This document shows positions 60,648 through 64,000 of a DNA stretch of 64,000 bases, in pieces. The notes beneath the pieces were generated by a model. That model searched no databases and was not told the DNA's origin. It saw only the letters and a list, made by a program, of their open reading frames with translations. The stretch is from positions 5,704,001 through 5,768,000 of the forward strand of contig NZ_JAGGMR010000001.1 of the NCBI RefSeq assembly GCF_017875645.1, written 5' to 3'. Both the position numbers and the translations under genes were made by a program. Source of the DNA: Nocardia goodfellowii. GTDB lineage: Bacteria > Actinomycetota > Actinomycetes > Mycobacteriales > Mycobacteriaceae. Positions within the stretch are counted from its first letter, which is position 1. Each line of letters starts with the position of its first letter.

Positions 60648-61919
60648 ATGGCAATCACCACGACATCCACGACACCAGCGAAGAAGCACCGGGCCGGGAT
60701 TCTCCTGCTCGGGTGTCTGGTCCTGTTCGTCGACGGCTACGACCTGTTCACCCTGGGCACGATCGGCCCCAGTCTGCTCCACGACCGCTCCTGGGGCGCA
60801 TCGGTCACCACGCTGGGCACCCTCGGTAGCCTGACGGCTCTGGGTATGCCGCTGGGCTCGATCCTGGCCGGCTGGGCCGCTGACCGCTGGAGCCGCAGAA
60901 CACCGCTGATCGTTGCCGTGTGCTGGATCTCGGCATCGATGCTGGCCGCGGCGGCCGCACGAGATCTCACCCAACTCGGCGCGGCACGAATCGGCACCGG
61001 AATCGGGGTCGGTGCGCTCGCGCCGTTGGTCGCCGCGCTGGTCTCCGACCATGCCCCTCGCAACCGCCGGACCCTGCATCTGGCCATCGCCATGGGCTCC
61101 ATCGGAATCGGCGGCACCGCCTCAGCCCTGCTCGGGCGAGTCCTCCTGTCCGAGGTGCACTTCCAGACCCTGTTTCTCATCGGCGCGTTCCCGGTGGTCC
61201 TGGTGCCGCTGATCCTCTGGATCGTCCCCTCGACCACTGCCCACCCCGGTACCACCGAGAAGGTCCGCTACGTCGCCGAACTGTTCACGCCCGCAACACG
61301 TCTCGCTACAGTCCTGTTCTGGATCGCGGCCTTCGCCAGCATGACCCTGGTGTACAGCACCACGGCCTGGCTGCCGACGGTCATGATGCGCAACGGATAC
61401 AGCCTCAACTCCTCGCTCGAATTCATGATCGCCTTCACCGCGGGGGCCGCCTGCGGCGGAGTGCTGATGGCGATCGTGGCCGACCGTGGTTATCTGAAAC
61501 TCGTTACCGCCGTGACCTTTTCCCTCGCCGCCGTGGCTCTGCTGGTGCTGAGCACCAATCAGCCACGCCCCCTGCTGCTGGCGATCTCGGCCCTGGCCGG
61601 ACTCGGATCCCTGGGCTGCCAGAACCTCATCATCGCCTACATCAGCGCCTACTACCCGCCCCGGCTCCGCGCCACCGCACTGGGATTGGGCCTGGGCGTC
61701 GGCCGCCTCGGCGCCATCGCCGGCCCGTCCTACCTCTCCGCCGCCACCACGTTCTTCACCTCACCCCGGGCCGGCTTCTTCGCCTTCATGGCCCCCGCCC
61801 TGCTCGGCGCCATCACCGTCGCGCTGCTTCCCGCGCCCGACACCGACAGCGGCCCGGACACCACGGCACCGCAGCCGCTGGAAGCCGGTGACAGACTTTC
61901 TCGCGAAGGAACCCGGTAG
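60648..61919 (+). CDS. MFS aromatic-acid:H+ symporter (AAHS-like)
   Basis: 423 residues, ATG after AAAGGAGACG. Twelve helices. LFVDGYDLFTLGTIGPSLL in helix 1 carries the D-x-x-D/E-type acidic residue of the AAHS family (PcaK, BenK), followed by GSILAGWAADRWSRRTPLIVAV (motif A). It should import an aromatic acid with protons. As the last gene of the right operon it supplies the substrate for the enzymes made from the same transcript. The regulated importer suggests the natural inducer is an external aromatic acid. Confidence 0.83.
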   Translation: MAITTTSTTPAKKHRAGILLLGCLVLFVDGYDLFTLGTIGPSLLHDRSWGASVTTLGTLGSLTALGMPLGSILAGWAADRWSRRTPLIVAVCWISASMLAAAAARDLTQLGAARIGTGIGVGALAPLVAALVSDHAPRNRRTLHLAIAMGSIGIGGTASALLGRVLLSEVHFQTLFLIGAFPVVLVPLILWIVPSTTAHPGTTEKVRYVAELFTPATRLATVLFWIAAFASMTLVYSTTAWLPTVMMRNGYSLNSSLEFMIAFTAGAACGGVLMAIVADRGYLKLVTAVTFSLAAVALLVLSTNQPRPLLLAISALAGLGSLGCQNLIIAYISAYYPPRLRATALGLGLGVGRLGAIAGPSYLSAATTFFTSPRAGFFAFMAPALLGAITVALLPAPDTDSGPDTTAPQPLEAGDRLSREGTR

Positions 61920-61931
61920 CCCGCCGCCGCA

Positions 61932-63200
61932 TCATCCCGCCAAGGTGTCGAGACATTGCGAACCGCGAGTCCGTGCGGCGGCGCGGCCGCGATGTGACCG
62001 GATCAGCAGCGCCGCCCGCAAATGGCACAAACCCGTGAGGTCCGTCGGGTCGAAGCCGGTGATCTCCGCGATCCGTTTCAGTCGGTAGTCGACGGTGTTG
62101 GCGTGCACATGCAACCTGCGAGCAGTCCGGTTGCGCTGCATATTCGTCGCCATATGCACTTCGAGGGTCAGTAGCAGATCCGGATGGGCTTCCAGCGAGT
62201 CGAGCACCGAACTCAGATAGTCGCGGGCCGGGCCCGGCCGAGTCAGCTGGTACTCGAACGCCAACTCATTCGGGCGATATACCCGGCTTTCGCCGCCGAG
62301 GCGATGAACGATATCGACGAGCTCGTGGACCTGCTCGGCCACCTTCGGGATGTCCGCGGGCACGGCGGCCATGGCCACCGCCCGGACCGGCACCTGGGCC
62401 GCGGCCGACAGCTGAACGATCAGTTCGTCCAGATCCGAATCGGAGAACCGCGGAGCGGGCAGCAGCAGCGTGCCCCCATCGACGCTCAACAGCGACAACA
62501 CTTTTCCGCCGCACCGGTTGGCCAGCTCCGCCTGGACTCGCCGAAGCTTGCGCCGGGCCACCACATTCGCATCCAGCCTGGAATCGAACTCGTCCGGATG
62601 TCGTGGAAGTTCCAGCCCCACAACGTGATACTGGTCGGCTACCTCGATGCCGCATTCCCGCGCCATCGTCGACGTGCTCTGGCCGCCCAGTAGCGCCGAG
62701 GTCAGCGTGTGCACGGCGGTGTGATGCTCACTGATCACCGAACGCAATTCGCGCACATAGGCGACCGATACCGCCGAGGTGATCATGTTCAGGGCCTCCA
62801 TCAACCGCAGCGCGACCCCCGCGATGGTTGCGTGGTCCCGGGTGGTGCCATGGGCCAGAATGAGGTCGAAGCCGAGTTTGAATCCTTCGTGGATGGCGTG
62901 GTGGATCGTATCGATCGGGATTCCCTCGCGCGCCCATCCGGCGGCCGCTGCCTGCACTCGTTCGGTGCGGCCGGGCAGATCCTGTCCGTCGAGCATGCTC
63001 CTGGTCAATTCCAGACACACTCGCGTTATGGTCGTTACATCACCGTGCAGTGCTTCGCCGGGCAAGGTCGCGCACGGCACGACGTTCTCGATGAAATGGC
63101 CGACCATTTGGCGAGAAAGAGTCCGCACATCCTTCAACGGGCTGGACACCGGCCGGCCCGAGGAGGTCAGGAACGGTTCGGAGGAGGTTGCGACAGACAT
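61932..63200 (-). CDS. PucR/CdaR-type transcriptional regulator
   Basis: 422 residues from the ATG at 63200, after AGGAAAGGAA; a longer in-frame start is unlikely. The C-terminal PucR helix-turn-helix spans about residues 352-410 (LLTLEVHMATNMQRNRTARRLHVHANTVDYRLKRIAEITGFDPTDL). The middle has a GGDEF-like/CdaR fold, and the N-terminal half is a helical sensor domain (SEHHTAVHTLTSALLGG). These proteins often activate catabolic genes in response to a substrate. It is convergent with the right operon, 12 bases apart, and may add a second control layer to the locus. Confidence 0.83.
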   Translation of the reverse strand: MSVATSSEPFLTSSGRPVSSPLKDVRTLSRQMVGHFIENVVPCATLPGEALHGDVTTITRVCLELTRSMLDGQDLPGRTERVQAAAAGWAREGIPIDTIHHAIHEGFKLGFDLILAHGTTRDHATIAGVALRLMEALNMITSAVSVAYVRELRSVISEHHTAVHTLTSALLGGQSTSTMARECGIEVADQYHVVGLELPRHPDEFDSRLDANVVARRKLRRVQAELANRCGGKVLSLLSVDGGTLLLPAPRFSDSDLDELIVQLSAAAQVPVRAVAMAAVPADIPKVAEQVHELVDIVHRLGGESRVYRPNELAFEYQLTRPGPARDYLSSVLDSLEAHPDLLLTLEVHMATNMQRNRTARRLHVHANTVDYRLKRIAEITGFDPTDLTGLCHLRAALLIRSHRGRAAARTRGSQCLDTLAG

Positions 63201-63604
63201 CGTAATTCCTTTCCTGCACACGACTTTGGGCAGGAACCCAACGTTACCGGCGAGTAGGACTTCGTGGCCCACCTCGCCGGTTGTGACAAAGGCGAACGAA
63301 CGCGTCGCGCGTTTGGAGATGTTGACAACCCCGGCACCGAACTGATCCACAGCACAGGGACTGGGTGTGCCCCCGTCAGACACACCCAGCCCTGGCACCG
63401 ATCCGCTTGTCGGCCAGCTTTATTCGACGCCCCGAACTCCGACCGACCGCAGGTCGGCAGGACCCTGAGCCGCCTGAAGACGTCTCCTCAGGCGGTCGGC
63501 CGGCGGCCGTTCGGGGCGAGGTCAGCTCGAGACCGAGTGGGCGGCGGTGGACCCATCAGAGCAGAGACTGCCGAGCCATCTCACTACTCGATGCGACTTC
63601 CGGC
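63201..63604. other. Gene-free gap left of the regulator remnant
   Basis: About 400 bases without a credible gene. A TTCCTGC/GCAGGAA inverted repeat (63211-63236) overlaps the leader of the PucR gene. Two small hairpins follow: CCGACC-GCA-GGTCGG (63443-63457) and CCGCCTGA-N10-TCAGGCGG (63470-63495). The latter could terminate minus-strand transcription past the remnant. Confidence 0.5.
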
Positions 63605-63721
63605 TCACTCACGGCTATTTCCGAGCACATCCGGAGAAGTACACAATTTACTTACCGTGATACCGGCCATAATCTCCTCGGCTTTGCGTATCCGATAGTG
63701 AACGGTGTTCTCGGAAGCTCG
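63605..63721 (-). pseudogene. C-terminal remnant of a PucR-type regulator
   Basis: Minus-strand reading ASENTVHYRIRKAEEIMAG, then about 20 non-conserved residues and a stop. This matches the recognition end of the PucR helix-turn-helix (in the intact gene nearby: HANTVDYRLKRIAEITG). No start or upstream domain exists. It begins directly after the stop of the MmyB-type gene and is in frame with it, so a deletion probably removed the body of a PucR gene and joined its tail here. Confidence 0.65.
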
Positions 63722-64000
63722 CTAGCGAAGATCCTGACCCCGGGTAGCGTCTTGTTCCCGGGCCCGGGTCGCGGACAGCGCGCCCAGCAGGGCGAGCGCG
63801 TGGGCGCTGGCCGAACCGGGTTCGGCGTGGTAGACGATCAATTCCTGCCCCGGCACCGCTTTCACGTCGAAAGCGTGCATGCTCAACGTCATTCGACCTA
63901 CTTCAGGATGCGCGAACCGCTTGGTCTCGAGCCGCTTGCCTCGAGCGTCGTGACGCTCCCACAAGTCGGAGAATGCCGCGCTGTGCATCCGTGTGGTGGC
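63722..64000 (-). CDS. XRE/MmyB-type regulator, C-terminal part (cut by window edge)
   Basis: Only the last 90 or so codons are in the window; the start lies beyond the right edge. The sequence matches the end of the MmyB ligand domain: FSDLWERHDARG, TKRFAHPEVGRMTLSMHAFDV and ELIVYHAEPGSASAHALALLGAL, as in the genes at 4324 and 15571. It is the third regulator of this type in the window. Its stop codon is immediately followed, in frame, by the PucR remnant. Confidence 0.8.
   Translation of the reverse strand, partial: ATTRMHSAAFSDLWERHDARGKRLETKRFAHPEVGRMTLSMHAFDVKAVPGQELIVYHAEPGSASAHALALLGALSATRAREQDATRGQDLR

Noticed and set aside
63211..63236. TTCCTGC/GCAGGAA inverted repeat before the PucR gene as an operator
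   Set aside because: Seven-base arms overlapping a purine-rich ribosome-binding site can arise by chance, and no second copy was seen. Mentioned only in the gap description.
1..64000. tRNA, rRNA, CRISPR, insertion sequence or phage elements
   Set aside because: I looked for conserved tRNA arms, regular short repeats, transposase motifs and flanking target duplications and saw none. Short RNAs without strong sequence marks could have been missed.

Overview
The window is high-GC actinobacterial DNA. It most likely comes from a Nocardia-type member of the Mycobacteriales. Supporting marks are a tandem pair of MspA/Nfp-type mycolate-outer-membrane porins with an IdeR-like iron box, a GT87 polyprenyl-phosphate-mannose-type mannosyltransferase, two secretory LIP-family lipases, a PPOX/F420-type flavoprotein, a DnaE1-type polymerase and a SigF-type promoter. 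Genus is inferred from gene content, not from an rRNA gene. I saw no tRNA, rRNA, CRISPR array, insertion sequence or prophage.

Region 1 (1-17,600) is a mixed accessory region. It holds a secreted protein, a methyltransferase, a TetR/MFS efflux pair with matching operators, an SDR oxidoreductase divergent from an MmyB-type XRE regulator, the two porins, a TetR next to a duplicated operator-promoter module, a decayed SigB/F-family sigma gene, a hotdog thioesterase, a glycerol facilitator, a 33-codon candidate gene with its own terminator hairpin, the GT87 enzyme, a carboxylesterase and metallo-hydrolase divergent from a second XRE regulator, and a MarR/PPOX pair with two palindromic operators.

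Region 2 (17,600-34,300) holds a LysR regulator, a DnaE1-type polymerase (possibly an extra copy), a DinB protein and a secreted lipase. It then has a six-gene stress operon on the minus strand (hemerythrin, SRPBCC, Zn-alcohol dehydrogenase, DUF1360, unknown, epimerase), with a good SigF-type promoter (GGTTT-N15-GGGTAG) in front. After that come an amino-acid-binding lipoprotein, a FAD monooxygenase/TetR pair and an MFS/TetR pair with a 33-bp near-perfect operator.

Region 3 (34,300-46,400) carries a lipid/ester cassette (lipase, NylB-like serine hydrolase, acyl-CoA dehydrogenase, acyl-CoA ligase) divergent from a TetR. Downstream is an MFS gene plus two DUF202 genes. The same palindrome (GACATNATGTC) lies in front of both blocks, so one regulator probably controls both. 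A LysE-type exporter, two small secreted proteins with TTG starts, an alpha/beta hydrolase and another TetR follow.

Region 4 (46,500-63,300) is the centrepiece. It is an aromatic-ring degradation locus in which two monooxygenase + extradiol dioxygenase + FAH-hydrolase modules are transcribed outward from a single IclR gene. Each promoter carries a GTCCTG-N5-CAGGAC palindrome and an extra half-site exactly 21 bp further out, arranged as mirror images. The eight-gene left operon adds a signal-less TAXI-type binding-fold protein, a cupin dioxygenase, a Zn-dehydrogenase, a UlaG-like lactonase and a class II aldolase. The right operon ends in an aromatic-acid MFS importer. A third FAD hydroxylase, whose start is enclosed in a 10-bp inverted repeat, and a PucR-type regulator flank the locus. 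At the right edge lie a PucR C-terminal remnant and a truncated MmyB-type regulator.
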